The translations under genes and the position numbers were made by a program. The notes under the pieces were generated by a model. It saw only the letters and a program-made list of their open reading frames with translations, ran no database searches and had not been told where the DNA came from. Positions 11,254-21,828 of a stretch of DNA of 64,000 bases are shown here, piece by piece (position 1 is the stretch's first letter; the number at the start of each line of letters is the position of its first letter). Origin of the DNA: Symbiodinium natans. Lineage: Eukaryota; Sar; Dinophyceae; Suessiales; Symbiodiniaceae. The stretch spans positions 375,204 through 439,203 of the forward strand of contig CAJNDS010000680.1 of assembly GCA_905221605.1 (NCBI GenBank). Direction: 5' to 3'.

Positions 11254-11829
11254 TAGTTGCTGAGTTCATAAGCCCCCAAGATCTCTAAACTTTCAGTTCT
11301 ATAGGGGATTAGTCCGGCCCCAAAAGTGTAAAGTGTACTCGTTCAGCTACTAAGTCTTCAATGCCTAGGGTTTAGAGCTTTGTGTTTAGGGTGTTGGGTA
11401 ACCACCCTAAACCCTAAACCCTAAACCCTAAACCCTTATAAACCCTAAACCCAAAATCCCAAACCCTAAACCCTCCCCCCCTCTCCCCCAAGCCCCCGAG
11501 AGCCCATGCGCAGGAGCCAGGAACTTCGGATTAGAAGCTCTCAGGGACGCCGGCTTCCTCCGTCGCCGTCGGCTGCTCGGGAGCCTGGTCAGGGGTTCCG
11601 TGGTTCAGGGAGTTAGGGTTAGGGTTTAGGGTTTAGGGTTTAGGCTTTAGGCTTTAGGGTTTAGGGTTTAGTTTGGGTTTAGGGTTTAGGGTTTAGGGTT
11701 TAGTGTTTAGGGTTTAGGGTTTAGGGTTCGGGGTTAGGGCTTTGGGGTTTAGTGTAAGAGACTTGATACTTGGAATGGGGTTGGGGGAGGGTCTTTATAG
11801 TATAGTGGGACCATAAGGCAAGAGTATTA

Positions 11830-11990
11830 GTGATTATTCCGAAGCCCTATATACATACGTACGTACGTACATACGTACATACATACCTACATACATACAA
11901 ACAATTACATACAAATACAAACAATTACATACAATTACATACAATTACATACAACTACATACAATTATTACATACAATTACATACATATA
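11830..11990. repeat. (CATA)n / TACAT-rich microsatellite
   Basis: Eroded CATACATA and ACAATTACAT repeats; no coding signal. Confidence 0.85.
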
Positions 11991-12391
11991 CACAGAAACT
12001 TGAAGATTTAAATTTAGGCATGCAAGTATTTAGTTGAAGTTGTGTATGACTACAGGAGGACATGTCCATGCATCTTGTCTTACCCCATCGGTAGCACCTG
12101 CAGTGCATGTACTAAAAATCTCAACCCTCAACACTCAGACCGCGACCCGAAATCTCATGGCCTTTGCGTTTCCCCTTGCCAGCTTCCCCAATGGTTCCCC
12201 AAGGCCTGAGGTCCTAAACCCAAAACCCAAAACCCTAAACCCAAAACCCTAAGCCCTAGCCCTAAACCCTAAACCCAAAACCCAAAACCCTAAGCCCCTA
12301 GCCGTAAACCCAAAACCCAAAACCCTAAACCCAAAACCCAAAACACAAAACCCAAAACCCAAAACCCTAAACCCTAAACCCGAAACCCTAC

Positions 12392-12471
12392 CTTCCCCCC
12401 CTCCCGCTCCACGTACTGGCCTGAGCCTCGCTTGCTTCAGACTTCCTGTCGAAGGCATCAGGGGGCGCAGG
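12392..12471 (-). CDS. 80-bp exon between inverted ITR arrays
   Basis: Flanked by CCCTAAA repeats at 12210-12390 and TTTAGGG repeats at 12485-12615. The minus strand runs from GCCAGCACAG to GGGAAG|GTAGGG and reads PAPPDAFDRKSEASEAQ then GQYVEREGG: acidic, hydrophilic and open in this frame. It ends in phase 2. Confidence 0.55.
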
Positions 12472-13042
12472 CTGTGCTGGCGCTAGGGTTTAGGGTTTAG
12501 GGTTTAGGGTTTAGGGTTTAGGGTTTAGGGTTTAGGGTTTAGGGTTTAGGGTTTAGGGTTTAGGGTTTAGGGTTTAGGGTTTAGGGTTTAGGGTTCAGGG
12601 TTTAGGGTTTAGTTTCCCAGGTGCCCAGGAAGTAAGGAACCCCCTTATGTTGTTGGAAAGGCAGCCTCACCTCCAAAACAAGAAACACGAGCTCAAGGTT
12701 TAGTTTTTCGGCTGCCTGGTAAGCAAGAGCGAACCCTTTCAAACCCAAACACTAAACCCTTTAGGGTTAGGGAGCCCCATCCCCGAAACCCCAAGGAGCC
12801 CTTACATCCTACTTCGAGGTTCTGGGGCAGCGACAGCCAGAGGTATAAAGTGTGGCAAGTGCAGGTGTAGCCCAATTTGAAATTCTTAAAACCTTGCGTC
12901 TAGATACCCATGAACCTCCTTAGGGTTGAGGGTGTAGGGCCTAGAGTAAACCCCCCAAAGTCCAAAAGCCCTAACCCCAACTAAACCCTAAACCCTAAAC
13001 CCTAAACCCCAAACCCCAAACCCCAAACCCCAAACCCTAAAC

Positions 13043-13118
13043 CAAGCCTCAAAGCCCTATCCATGCCAAGATACGGAGGGGACTGCTCCGTGGACTTTGC
13101 CTCCTCCCGCCGAGCGGC
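13043..13118 (-). CDS. 76-bp exon between inverted ITR arrays
   Basis: From CAACATCCAG to CTTG|GTTTAGGG: AARREEAKSTEQSPPYLG then MDRALRL. The 5' splice site is the first telomere unit. Strongly charged; family unknown. Confidence 0.5.
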
Positions 13119-13429
13119 CTGGATGTTGCGAAGAAGGGGTGTAGGGTTTAGGGTTTAGGACTTAGGGTCTTTGTGAACATAAGATGAAACAATCCCCCTC
13201 TTTGCTTTTCAGGTTGAGAGCACCTGGGGATGAATTTCGTGCTTCGCTGATGCAGTCTCAACCCCAGATCCCTCCAAACCCTCAACCATAAACCCCAAAC
13301 CCGAAGCCCCAAACCCCAAAGAGCCTTAAAGCCCTACATACCCTACATACCCTATAAGCCCTATAAGCCCTATGAGCCCTATAAGCCCTATGAGCCCTAT
13401 AAGCCCTATAAGCCCTATAAGCCCTAAAT

Positions 13430-13510
13430 TCAGGTCGCCCTTTCCCATGGCGGCACCTCAAGGGAGGGCGCGACACTGGACGATGAGGAGGCCTGGGAGA
13501 TGTCGAAGAC
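13430..13510 (-). CDS. Probable last exon, Ser-rich
   Basis: Begins after GTAAGTTCAG and ends in TGA: VFDISQASSSSSVAPSLEVP and PWERAT. It may end a reading frame here, or the TGA may lie beyond a missed splice site. Short GCCCTATAA repeats (13325-13425) follow. Confidence 0.45.
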   Translation of the reverse strand, partial: VFDISQASSSSSVAPSLEVPPWERAT

Positions 13511-14022
13511 CTGAACTTACTTGAAGGCTCATGGGCGGGCTTAGGGGGTAGGGTTTAGGGTTTGGGGTTTGGGGTATAGGGTTTAGGGTTTTAGGGTTTA
13601 GGGTTTAGTGTTTAGGGGAGCCTAAACCAGGTATGACTTGACCAATTATGACTATAGCCTTCAAGTCCTAGGGCTTTGAGTGAGTGAGTGAGTGAGTGAG
13701 TGGACGGCCTGGGGTGCACTCCGGCCAACGGAAACGTTTCCTCCCGCCGTCTCAGGGCTTTGGGGCTTATAGGGTTTGAGGGTTGTAGGGGTTTGAGGGT
13801 CTAGGGTTTAGGGGTTGAGGTTTGCAGGGCTTGAGGAATTCAGAGGGTTCAAAGGTTTATGGGTTCAGGGTTATGGGTAGTTCTAGGGCTTCAGGTTTTA
13901 GGTTAGAGGGAATGGGGTACCCTGTGCAAGACCTTCACTTAGGGGTTTCAGGTAGGTGTAGGGATACGATCGGGCCAAAAAAGCCTCAAAAAAGAAATCA
14001 CCCTAAACCCTAAACCCTAAAC

Positions 14023-14305
14023 CCTACGCCTGAAAGCCTGAAAGGAGCTTGGACTGGGAGAGCGCGGGCAGCTTCCCCAGTAACCTACCCTTTTCTTCAC
14101 TTCTTCTGTAACATTCTGGAGGGCCACCTAAACCCTAAACCCTAAACCCTAAACCCTAAACCCTAAACCCTAAACCCTGAACCCTGAACCCTGAACCCTG
14201 AACCCTGAACCCTGAACCCGAAATGAGGGTTTTTGGCCGCCCTGAGGAGGGATTTCGTAAGGCGGCGTCCTCCTTCGGTTGGGGTTTTCAGGCCCTTCCC
14301 GAAAC
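14023..14305 (-). CDS. Two exons separated by a pure ITR intron
   Basis: Exon 14218-14305 (FREGPENPNRRRTPPYEIPP, then QGGQKPSFR) ends in phase 0 at TTTCGG|GTTCAGGG. Exon 14023-14127 begins in phase 0 right after TTTAG| (VALQNVTEEVKKR) and stays open to CGTAGG|GTTTAGG; a second possible 5' splice site AAAAGG|GTAGGT is at 14089. The 90-bp interval (14128-14217) is nothing but TTCAGGG and TTTAGGG units and contains stops in the joined frame, so it must be removed for the two pieces to be one protein. No family recognised. Confidence 0.6.
14128..14217 (-). repeat. ITR array as an entire intron (proposed)
   Basis: Minus strand GTTCAGGG...GGGTTTAG, about 13 heptamers, six of them the TTCAGGG variant at the 5' end. 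GT and TTTAG fall exactly on the exon borders. Confidence 0.6.
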
Positions 14306-15461
14306 CTTAAGGGGTTTGGGTTTAGGGTTTAGGGTTTAGGGTTTAGGGTTTAGGGTTTAGGGTTTAGGGTTTAGGGTTTAGGGTTTAGGGTTTAGGGTTT
14401 AGGGTTTAGGGTTTAGGGTTGTTCAGGTTGAGGGGGTTGAGGGCTGTAGGTCTAGGGTTTCGCTCTGGGCTGCATGAGGGGTTTAGCTGAGGGCAGCTCA
14501 GGGTTGAGGGTCTCAGGGCTGGGTTTGGGGCCAGGGGCTGGGTTCGTGGTTTGGGGCTGATAGGGTTGAAGGTTTGAGGGTTTTAGGGTCTAGGGTTCTG
14601 AGGTTTAGAGGGTCTAGAGGGCTTTTAAGCGGGTTTAGGAGGGTTTAGGAGGGTTTGGGATCATCCCCCTATACAAACCCTAAACCCTAAACCCTGAACC
14701 CTAAACCCTAAACCCTAAACCCTAAACCCTAAACCCTAAACCCTGAACCTAGGTTTAGGGCTTAGGCGTGAAACAGCCACTGCAAAGGACGAAAGGACCC
14801 GGGGCCTGTGGCGAGCTTCTTCGCTTCTCCTGCGCAGCGAGGGAGACGACTTAGACTTCGAAAGCCAGGGTTTAGGTAGGGTTTAGGGTTTAGGGTTTAG
14901 GGTTTAGGGTTTAGGGTTTAGGGTTTAGGGTTTAGGGTTTAGGGTTAAGGGTTCAGGATTCAGGGTTGAGGGTTAGGGTTCAAGGTTCAGGGTTTGGGAG
15001 GGGTCCTTCGTTTTTTCCTACCTTTTGCATTTTTAAGGAGGTGCGTCCGAGGGTTCTGCCTGTAGGTACCCAGTTCCTTAAAGCCATTACACCCTAAACC
15101 CTAAACCCTAAACCCCAAACCCTAAACCCTAAACCCTAAACCCTCTACATGTGGCTGCTAAGGGGCCTGAAGTCCCCACTGTCTCAGCCATAAACCCTGA
15201 ACCCTAGATCTTTGCAAGCCCCCGAACCTTAAACCTCGCCTTAAGACCCCCCAAACCTACTCTTTACCGCGTTTTAAGGTTTAGGGCTGAGACGGTCCGG
15301 AGTTCAGGCCCCTAAGCAGGTAAGGGTTCAGGGTTTGGGGTTTCGGGCTTCGTGTTTAAGGACCTGAAACCCTAAACCCTAAACCCTAAACCCTAAACCC
15401 TAAACCCTAAACCCTAAACCCTAAACCCTAAACCCTAAACCCTAAACCCTAAACCCTAAAC

Positions 15462-16048
15462 CAACAAAAAGGTAGGCTTTCATGTGCTTAAGCTCCCCAT
15501 CGACCTCCATCTTCGTTATCACCGGCGCGGAGCCCGGAGACTTCGGGAAAGCCACCGCCGTCGGCCGCCCCTGTTTCACTGGCTCACTGGGGCTTCAAGC
15601 TTTAAGGCCCTAAGCCCTAAACCCTAAACCCTAAACCCTAAACCCGAAACCCGTGCAATTGAGGCTTGAAGCTTGAGGGTTCAGTTTTACGGTTAAGGGT
15701 TTGCGGCTTCGGTTGAACAAGGCTTCTTGTTTGTTGGGTGCTTAAGGGGGAGTGGGGAATACCCCCAAGGCCCCTAAGACCCCTAGAGACCTAGAGACCC
15801 TCAACCCTAAGCCCCTAAACCACCCCAAGGCCCTAAGCCCACAACTCCCTAACCCTAAACCCCAAACCCTAAACCCTAAGCCCCAAATCCTAAACCCCAA
15901 ACCCTAAACCCCAAACCCTAAACCCTAAACCCTAAACCCCAAACCCTAAACCCTAAACCCCCCCCCCCCCGAGAAGTCCCTGGACCTGTTCGGAGGAGGC
16001 GGCGGCCGCCGGGCTTCCCGAGCCGGAGCCTGCCAGTCTCTTGGGGCT
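15462..16048 (-). CDS. Two exons joined in phase (15986-16048, 15462-15570)
   Basis: Exon 15986-16048 (SPKRLAGSGSGSPAAAASSE plus Q, 21 codons) ends CAG|GTCCAG. Exon 15462-15570 starts in phase 0 after GTGAAACAG and reads GRPTAVAFPKSPGSAPV, then KMEVDGELKHMKAYLFV, to TTG|GTTTAGGG. The second is one of the most convincing protein stretches of the window. The 415-bp intron between them holds CCCTAAA arrays; the following intron opens with about 14 TTTAGGG units (15365-15461). Family unknown. Confidence 0.65.
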
Positions 16049-16357
16049 CTGCCCGCCCTACAACCTAGGTGTATGTTTAGGGTTTAGGGTTTAGGGTTTA
16101 GGGTTTAGGGTTTAGGGTTTAGGGTTTCGGGTTTAGGGATTAGGGATTAGGGATTAGGGTTTAGGGTTTGGGGTTTGGGGTTTGGGGTTTGGGGTTTAGG
16201 GAAGGTGTAAGGCAACGTGAAGCTGCGAACTATATCCCGCGCCCCAAGATTGCCAGACGCCTCTCGTAAGTGTCAACCCCGAACCCTAAACCCTAAACCC
16301 TAAACCCTAAACCCCTAAACCCCTAAACCCCTAAACCCCTAAACCCTGCACCTAAAC

Positions 16358-16810
16358 CCAAGCGATCCCCGTCACACACAGCGCCTGCAGTGGTTGCCTT
16401 TGGTTGAGGCGGAGCTGCCGTAGCCTGGCGAAAGGGTTTGGGGTTTAGGGTTTCGGGTTTCAGGGTTTAGGGTTTAGGGCTTAGGGTTTCGGGTTTAGGG
16501 TTTAGGGTTTCAGGGTTAGGGTTTTAGGGTAAGAGGGCTTAGGGCTCACAGGCCGTTCGGGTTTACCTCAAGAGCCCAAAGCCGACTTTTTTTTGGCTAC
16601 CTGAGACCCTTGCAAGGGGTGTTATCGCAATCACCTACAACAAAGCTGGGCTTCCCTAACCCCTAAACCCTAAACCCTAAACCCTAAACCCCAAACCCCA
16701 AACCCCAAACCCTAAACCCTAAACCATACCCCCTCGCAAAGCCCACCTTCGGCGAGGGCTTCAGCGATGGCCTCGCCGTGGTGTCGATGCGGCTAGGGGG
16801 CGGCATCAGC
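16358..16810 (-). CDS. Two exons (16747-16810, 16358-16424)
   Basis: Exon 16747-16810 reads LMPPPSRIDTTARPSLKPSP and ends CCGAAG|GTGGGC in phase 0. Exon 16358-16424 starts in phase 0 after TTTCGCCAG, reads ATAAPPQPKATTAGAVCDGD and ends CTTGG|GTTTAGG. An ITR-filled intron (16425-16746) lies between. Pro/Ala/Thr-rich, probably a disordered linker. Likely part of the same gene as 15462-16048, though the phase to that piece does not match as drawn. Confidence 0.5.
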
Positions 16811-17052
16811 CTTTGGGCAGCTCGGATTTGGGTTTAGGGTTTAGGGTTTAGGGTTTGGGGTTTAGGGTTTAGGGTTTAGGGTTTAGGGTTTAGGTTTAGG
16901 GTTTAGGGTTTAGAGTTTAGGGTTTAGGGCTTAGGGTTTAGGGTTTGGGGTTTAGGGTTTAGGGTTTAGGGTTTAGGGTTTACCATGTATGCTGGTTTAC
17001 CTATACACCACTATAAACAAACAGACAAACGAACAAACAAACAACATAACAA

Positions 17053-17076
17053 AACACACACACACACACACACAAA
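17053..17076. repeat. (CA)n microsatellite
   Basis: About eleven CA units, beside CAAACAAA repeats. Confidence 0.9.
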
Positions 17077-17429
17077 AAGTGAATGGTTGACAAAAGGCCA
17101 TGGGGCACACCCTCAACACCGAAACCCTAAACCCTAGTACAGGAAACAAACAACTAGGAAGCCCATGCTTCGAAGCTAGTAGTTTTAGGCGCATCTTTGG
17201 CGTCACCGACTGCATAAGCCCTGGCTCCTACAGCTATGTTAGGGACTTCGGGTTTAGGCTTTCGGGTTCAAAGGTTCCAGGGTTGTAGGGTTTTGGGGAT
17301 TTAGGGTGTCGGCATGAACCCTAAACCCTAAACCCTAAACCCTAAACCCTAAACCCTAAACCCTAAACCCTAAACCCTAAACGCTAACCCTAAACCCTAA
17401 ACCCTAAACCCCAAACCTAAACCCTAAAC

Positions 17430-17490
17430 CCAGGCGCCCGGCAGCTCTGGTGGCACAGTTGGGTCACCAGGTGGTATCTTCGACTCCTCT
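17430..17490 (-). CDS. 61-bp exon ending TGG|GTTTAG
   Basis: From GGCACGCAG, one base then EESKIPPGDPTVPPELPGAW, ending in phase 0 at a telomere unit. Acidic and Pro-rich. The ITR array 17318-17429 follows directly. Confidence 0.5.
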
Positions 17491-17560
17491 CTGCGTGCCG
17501 CCGGGTGGGCTTCAGGCTTTTGGGGGTGTAGGGCCTGTTGAGGGTTTAAGGTTTTCTAGT

Positions 17561-17650
17561 TCATGGTTGGGATAACATTAAAAATAAAAATGTATGATTC
17601 CTTATTGGGTTTAAGTACCCTTAAAAGTGTAAAATGTTACCCAACTATGA
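17561..17650. repeat. F3 inverted-repeat element, 90 bp
   Basis: Imperfect ends TCATGGTTGGGATAACATT and (inverted) TCATAGTTGGGTAACATTT, with AATAAAAATG and GGTTTAAGTACCCTT inside. A diverged copy is at 19290-19377. Palindromic, non-coding. Confidence 0.75.
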
Positions 17651-18353
17651 CAAAGCTTTAGGGTCTTAGGGGCTTAGGGTCTAGCGGCTGGAAGTTTTGG
17701 GGGGTTGAGGGTTTTAACGGGCTTAGGGCTCAAAGGTCTAGAGGTTAAGAAGCGCAGCGTAGATGGCGTAGTAAACACAGCAAGAAGAATGACAATCATG
17801 GAAATGCGAGTTGATACTTGATACTTTATAGTTTGAATGGCACTTGAAACGGACGTATGACTGAGACCCTGCCCCTACCACAAACCGGGAAACAACGGAA
17901 ATTTCAGATCGTACCGGAAACGCACAACATCCCTAAACCCAAGGGTCCCCCAGGAATGTTACCTTTTTGGTTTAAATGGGCTTTATCAGGCAACCTAAAA
18001 GAAGGGACTTAGGGTCTACTCTAGTTACTCTGAAGCCTAAGAATACGGGCCTACTCTGGGGTGCCAGACCTCCGTAGGCCCAAACCCCGAACCCCAAGAA
18101 AGACCCGCAGCTTCCCAAACCAAGGCTCCAACAAAACCCCCAAGAAACCCTGAAACCCAAACCCCAAACTTGAAACCTGAAACCCTAAACCCTAAACCCC
18201 AAACCCCAAATCCTAACCCTCTAACCCTAAATCCTAAACCCCAAACCCCAGAACCCAAACCCTAAACCCCAAAACCCGAAACCCCTAAACCCCAAACCCC
18301 AAACCCTAAACCCCAAACCCATAACCCCAAACCCTAAACCCCAAACCTTAAAC

Positions 18354-18424
18354 CCTCTCCGGCGGAAGCTGGGAGTCGTCCATCTTCCAGCCGATCCAGG
18401 AGGTCAGGACGCCCGCGAGACAGC
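18354..18424 (-). CDS. 71-bp exon between inverted ITR arrays
   Basis: Minus strand open from GTTTGTAAG to GAGAGG|GTTTAA: LSRGRPDLLDRLEDGRLPAS and AGE. Charged and helical-looking. Flanked by degenerate CCCTAAA (18175-18353) and TTTAGGG (18443-18550) arrays. Confidence 0.5.
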
Positions 18425-18699
18425 CTTACAAACAGAAGGTTGGGTTTAGGGTTTAGGGCTTAGGGTTTAGGGTTTGGGGTTTGGGGTTTGGGGTTTAGAG
18501 TTTAGGGGTTAGGGTTTAGGGTTTAGTGGTTTGGTTTAGGGTTTAGGGTTGAGGGTTTTGATCCTAAACCCTATTCCCTTCCCCCTAATATTAAACCCCC
18601 TACCCCTAACATTAAATACCACCCCAAATACTATCATGTAACTGTACTGGTGGTGTTAGGGGAACAGGGACTTAAAATTGAGGGGAGGGGATTACACTG

Positions 18700-19020
18700 G
18701 ATTACACCCTCGAAACCATTACATCGGATTACACCCTCGAAACCATTAGACTCGACCCTAACCCTAAACCCTAAACCCTAAACCCTAAACCCTAAACCCT
18801 AAACCCTAAACCCTAAACCCTAAACCCTGAACACTTAAAGAAAAAAAACCCTACGCAACAAGATGCCGGCCGAGGGCCTGCCTCGCAGCCTACGTCGCGT
18901 GTGTAGGACGTGTCAAGTTCTAGGGTGTTTAGGGGCTTTTGGGTAGGGATTGGGCTGTCTTTCGGCCCTAAACCCTAAACCCTAAACCCTAAACCCTAAA
19001 CCCTAAACCCTAAACCCTAA
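18700..19020. other. ITR arrays with a short spacer
   Basis: A duplicated TACACCCTCGAAACCATTA motif at 18704-18750, then CCCTAAA arrays at 18760-18830 and 18966-19025. The spacer has an ATG reading MPAEGLPRSLRR on the plus strand, too short to call. Confidence 0.6.
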
Positions 19021-19289
19021 ACCCTAATCCCTGCCCCTTGCGCTCAACATTTTGAGGCGCCGCACTGGCTGGCTTCGGTCGTGGTTGCTGCAGGAAAGGC
19101 CACGGTCAATGATGACTAGAAACTTCAAACCGCTCTTAAGCTTACTTCTCCAAAAACCAAAGGGAAAAAGGTTAAACTGTAATATTCCTACTAAATAAGG
19201 AAACCCAAAAAGTTGAAAGTTCAACTAAAGGCGAAGTAAGTAAGTCTCTCCCTACGCCTCGTGGGTTACCCTTCGCCCCTAAACCTAGT

Positions 19290-19377
19290 TCATGGTTGGG
19301 ATAGCACTAAAAAAACACATGTCTACTCCGTATTGAGTCTAAGTACCCTTAGAAATGTTTCCCCAGTACTAGTATGA
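19290..19377. repeat. F3 element, diverged copy
   Basis: Same left end as 17561 (CTAGTTCATGGTTGGGATA) and the shared AAGTACCCTTA core; right end eroded but ending TATGACAAAG as in copy 1. Confidence 0.7.
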
Positions 19378-19469
19378 CAAAGAAACATCACAATCCCTAG
19401 ATTGCCCTTACAAGAAAGAACATGTTTTATGTTTTGGGGGGTTTCTTTAGCAAGTCGTAGTAAACATCC

Positions 19470-20294
19470 CCGGAAAACCCATCAAAAAAAAACTTTTTTC
19501 CAATCAAAAAAAAACTTTTCCCGACCAATCTTAAAAAAACTTTCCAAAGATCAAGAAAAAACTTTTTTCCAATCAAAAAAAACTTTCTTTGGGTATTTAT
19601 AAGAGATCTAGAATGAATTTATTCGAGAAGCGGGAATCAAAAAAAAACTTTTTCCTAATCAAAAAAAATCCTTGGTAGTCTACAAGAGGTTTTGCCTCTC
19701 TTGGACGATACCGCATTCGACGCAAAGATATGTATAGTTTAGTGTGCATGTGTGTATATATATATATGTGTATATGTCTTGGGCGGCAAAACAGACACTC
19801 CTTTCTGCACGGCTTAAAAAAAGCGGGGGGGTTGGGGGGGGCGCAGCCCCCCCCCATTTGCAAACACAATGCTCACACGATGTTTTTCAACTAGTTTCTT
19901 GGGCTTTGAAGCACGCTTGGTACGGCTTAAAAAAAGCGGGGGGGGGTTGGGGGGGGGCGCAGCCCCAGCCCCATTTGCAAACACCCTGCTCACATGATGG
20001 GTGTCAACAAGTTTCTTGGGCTTTGAAGCACGCTCTGCACGGCTTAAAAAAAGCGGGGGGGTTGGGGGGGGGGCAGCCCCCCCCCCATTTGCAAACACAA
20101 TGCTCACACGATGTTTTTCAACTAGTTTCTTGGGCTTTGAAGCACGCTTGGTGCGGCTTAAAAGAAGCGGGGGGGGGTCACGCTCTGCACGGCTCAAAAA
20201 AAAGAGGCGGGGGGGTTTGGGGGGGCGCAGCCCCCCCCCCCACTTGCAAACACAATGTTTTTTCAACTAGTTTCTTGGGCTTTGAAGCACGCTT
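19470..20294. repeat. Duplicated block, copy A
   Basis: Starts with an A-tract module of about 21-bp units (CCAATCAAAAAAAAACTTTT), passes through a unique part with an AT microsatellite, then holds tandem 113-117 bp units starting at 19808, 19921, 20038, 20151 (shortened) and 20188. Two unit types alternate (CACGATGTTTTTCAACTAG and CATGATGGGTGTCAACAAG), so the real repeat is a dimer. Each has a G-run and C-run that can pair. Several frames stay open across the array, but only because unit lengths happen to allow it. Confidence 0.9.
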
Positions 20295-20391
20295 GGTTAG
20301 GGTTTAGGGTTTAGGGTTTAGGGTTTAGGGTTTAGGGTTTAGGGTTTAGGGTTTAGGGTTTAGGGTTTAGGGTTTAGGAGGTTTAGGGTTT
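20295..20391 (+). repeat. ITR array closing copy A
   Basis: Perfect TTTAGGG units begin right after GCACGCTTGG, the same junction as in copy B. Confidence 0.95.
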
Positions 20392-20426
20392 AGGCTTCGG
20401 GGTTTGGGGTTTTGGGTGTTGGGGTT

Positions 20427-21476
20427 CCGGAAAACCCATCAAAAAAAAACTTTTTTCCAATCAAAAAAAACTTTTCCCGACCAATCTAAAAAAAACTTTC
20501 CAAAGATCAAGAAAAACTTTTTTCCAATCAAAAAAAAAAACTTTCTTTGGGTATTTATAAGAGATCTAGAACGAATTTATTCAAGAAACGGAAATCAAAA
20601 AAAAACTTTTTCCTAATCAAAAAAATCCTTGGTAGTCTACAAGAGGTTTTGCCTCTCTTGGACGATACCGCATTCGACGCAAAGATATGTATAGTTTAGT
20701 GTGCACGTGTGGAAAAAATATGTGTATATATGTCTTGGGCGGCAAAACAGACACTCCTTTCTGCACGGCTTAAAAAAAGCGGGGGGGTTGGAGGGGGCCC
20801 AGCCCCCCCCCATTTGCAAACACAATGCTCACACGATGTTTTTCAACTAGTTTCTTGGGCTTTGAAGCACGCTTGGTACGGCTTAAAAAAAGCGGGGGGG
20901 GTTGGGGGGGGCGCAGCCCCAGCCCCATTTGCAAACACCCTGCTCACATGATGGGTGTCAACAAGTTTCTTGGGCTTTGAAGCGCGCTCTGCACGGCTTA
21001 AAAAAAAAGAAAAAGCGGGGGGGTTGGGGGGGGCGCAGCCCCCCCCATTTGCAAACACAATGCTCACACGATGTTTTTCAACTAGTTTCTTGGGCTTTGA
21101 AGCACGCTTGGTACGGCTTAAAAAAAGCGGGGGGGGTTGGGGGGGGCGCAGCCCCAGCCCCATTTGCAAACACCCTGCTCACATGATGGGTGTCAACAAG
21201 TTTCTTGGGCTTTGAAGCACGCTCTGCACGGCTTAAAAAAAACAGGGGGGGGCAGCTCCCCCCCATTTGCAAACACAATGCTCACACGATGTTTTTCAAC
21301 TAGTTTCTTGGGCTTTGAAGCACGCTTGGTGCGGCTTAAAAGAAGCGTGGGGGGTCACGCTCTGCACGGCTCAAAAAAAAGAGGCGGGGGGGTTTGGGGG
21401 GGCGCAGCCCCCCCCCCCCACTTGCAAACACAATGTTTTTTTCAACTAGTTTCTTGGGCTTTGAAGCACGCTTGGT
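20427..21476. repeat. Duplicated block, copy B
   Basis: Nearly identical to copy A, but the array has six full units (20764, 20877, 20992, 21112, 21227, 21365) plus a short one, that is one extra dimer. The A-tract and unique parts differ from copy A by scattered small indels in homopolymers. Confidence 0.9.
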
Positions 21477-21828
21477 TAGGGTTTAGGGTTTAGGGTTTAG
21501 GGTTTAGGGTTTAGGGTTTAGGGTTTAGGGTTTAGGGTTTAGGGTTTAGGGTTTAGGGTTAGGGTTTAGGGTTTAGGGTTTAGGGTTTAGGGTTTAGGGT
21601 TTAGGGTTTAGGGTTTAGGGTTTAGGGTTTAGGGTTTAGGGTTTAGGGTTTAGGGTTTAGGGTTTAGGGTTTAGGGTTTAGGGTTTAGGGTTTAGGGTTT
21701 AGGGTTAGGGGTTTAGGGTTTAGGGTTTAGGGTTTAGGGTTTAGGGTTTAGGTAGGGTTTAGGGGGTTTAGGGTTTAGGGTTTAGGGTTTAGGGTTTAGG
21801 GTTTAGGGTTTAGGGTTTAGGGTTTAGG
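21477..21828 (+). repeat. Longest ITR array, about 50 units
   Basis: Almost uninterrupted TTTAGGG with four phase slips. The longest array in the window. Confidence 0.95.

Noticed and set aside
14752-14876. GC-rich island as an exon
   Set aside because: All frames of both strands give plausible 20-35 residue pieces (for example EAKKLATGPGSFRPLQW on minus, EGDDLDFES on plus), so no call is safe.
19744-21493. Open frames of up to 187 codons with repeated KSGGVGGG and VSWALKHA motifs
   Set aside because: All six frames are affected by the same 113-120 bp tandem unit; units differ by frame-shifting homopolymer changes, so selection for protein is unlikely.
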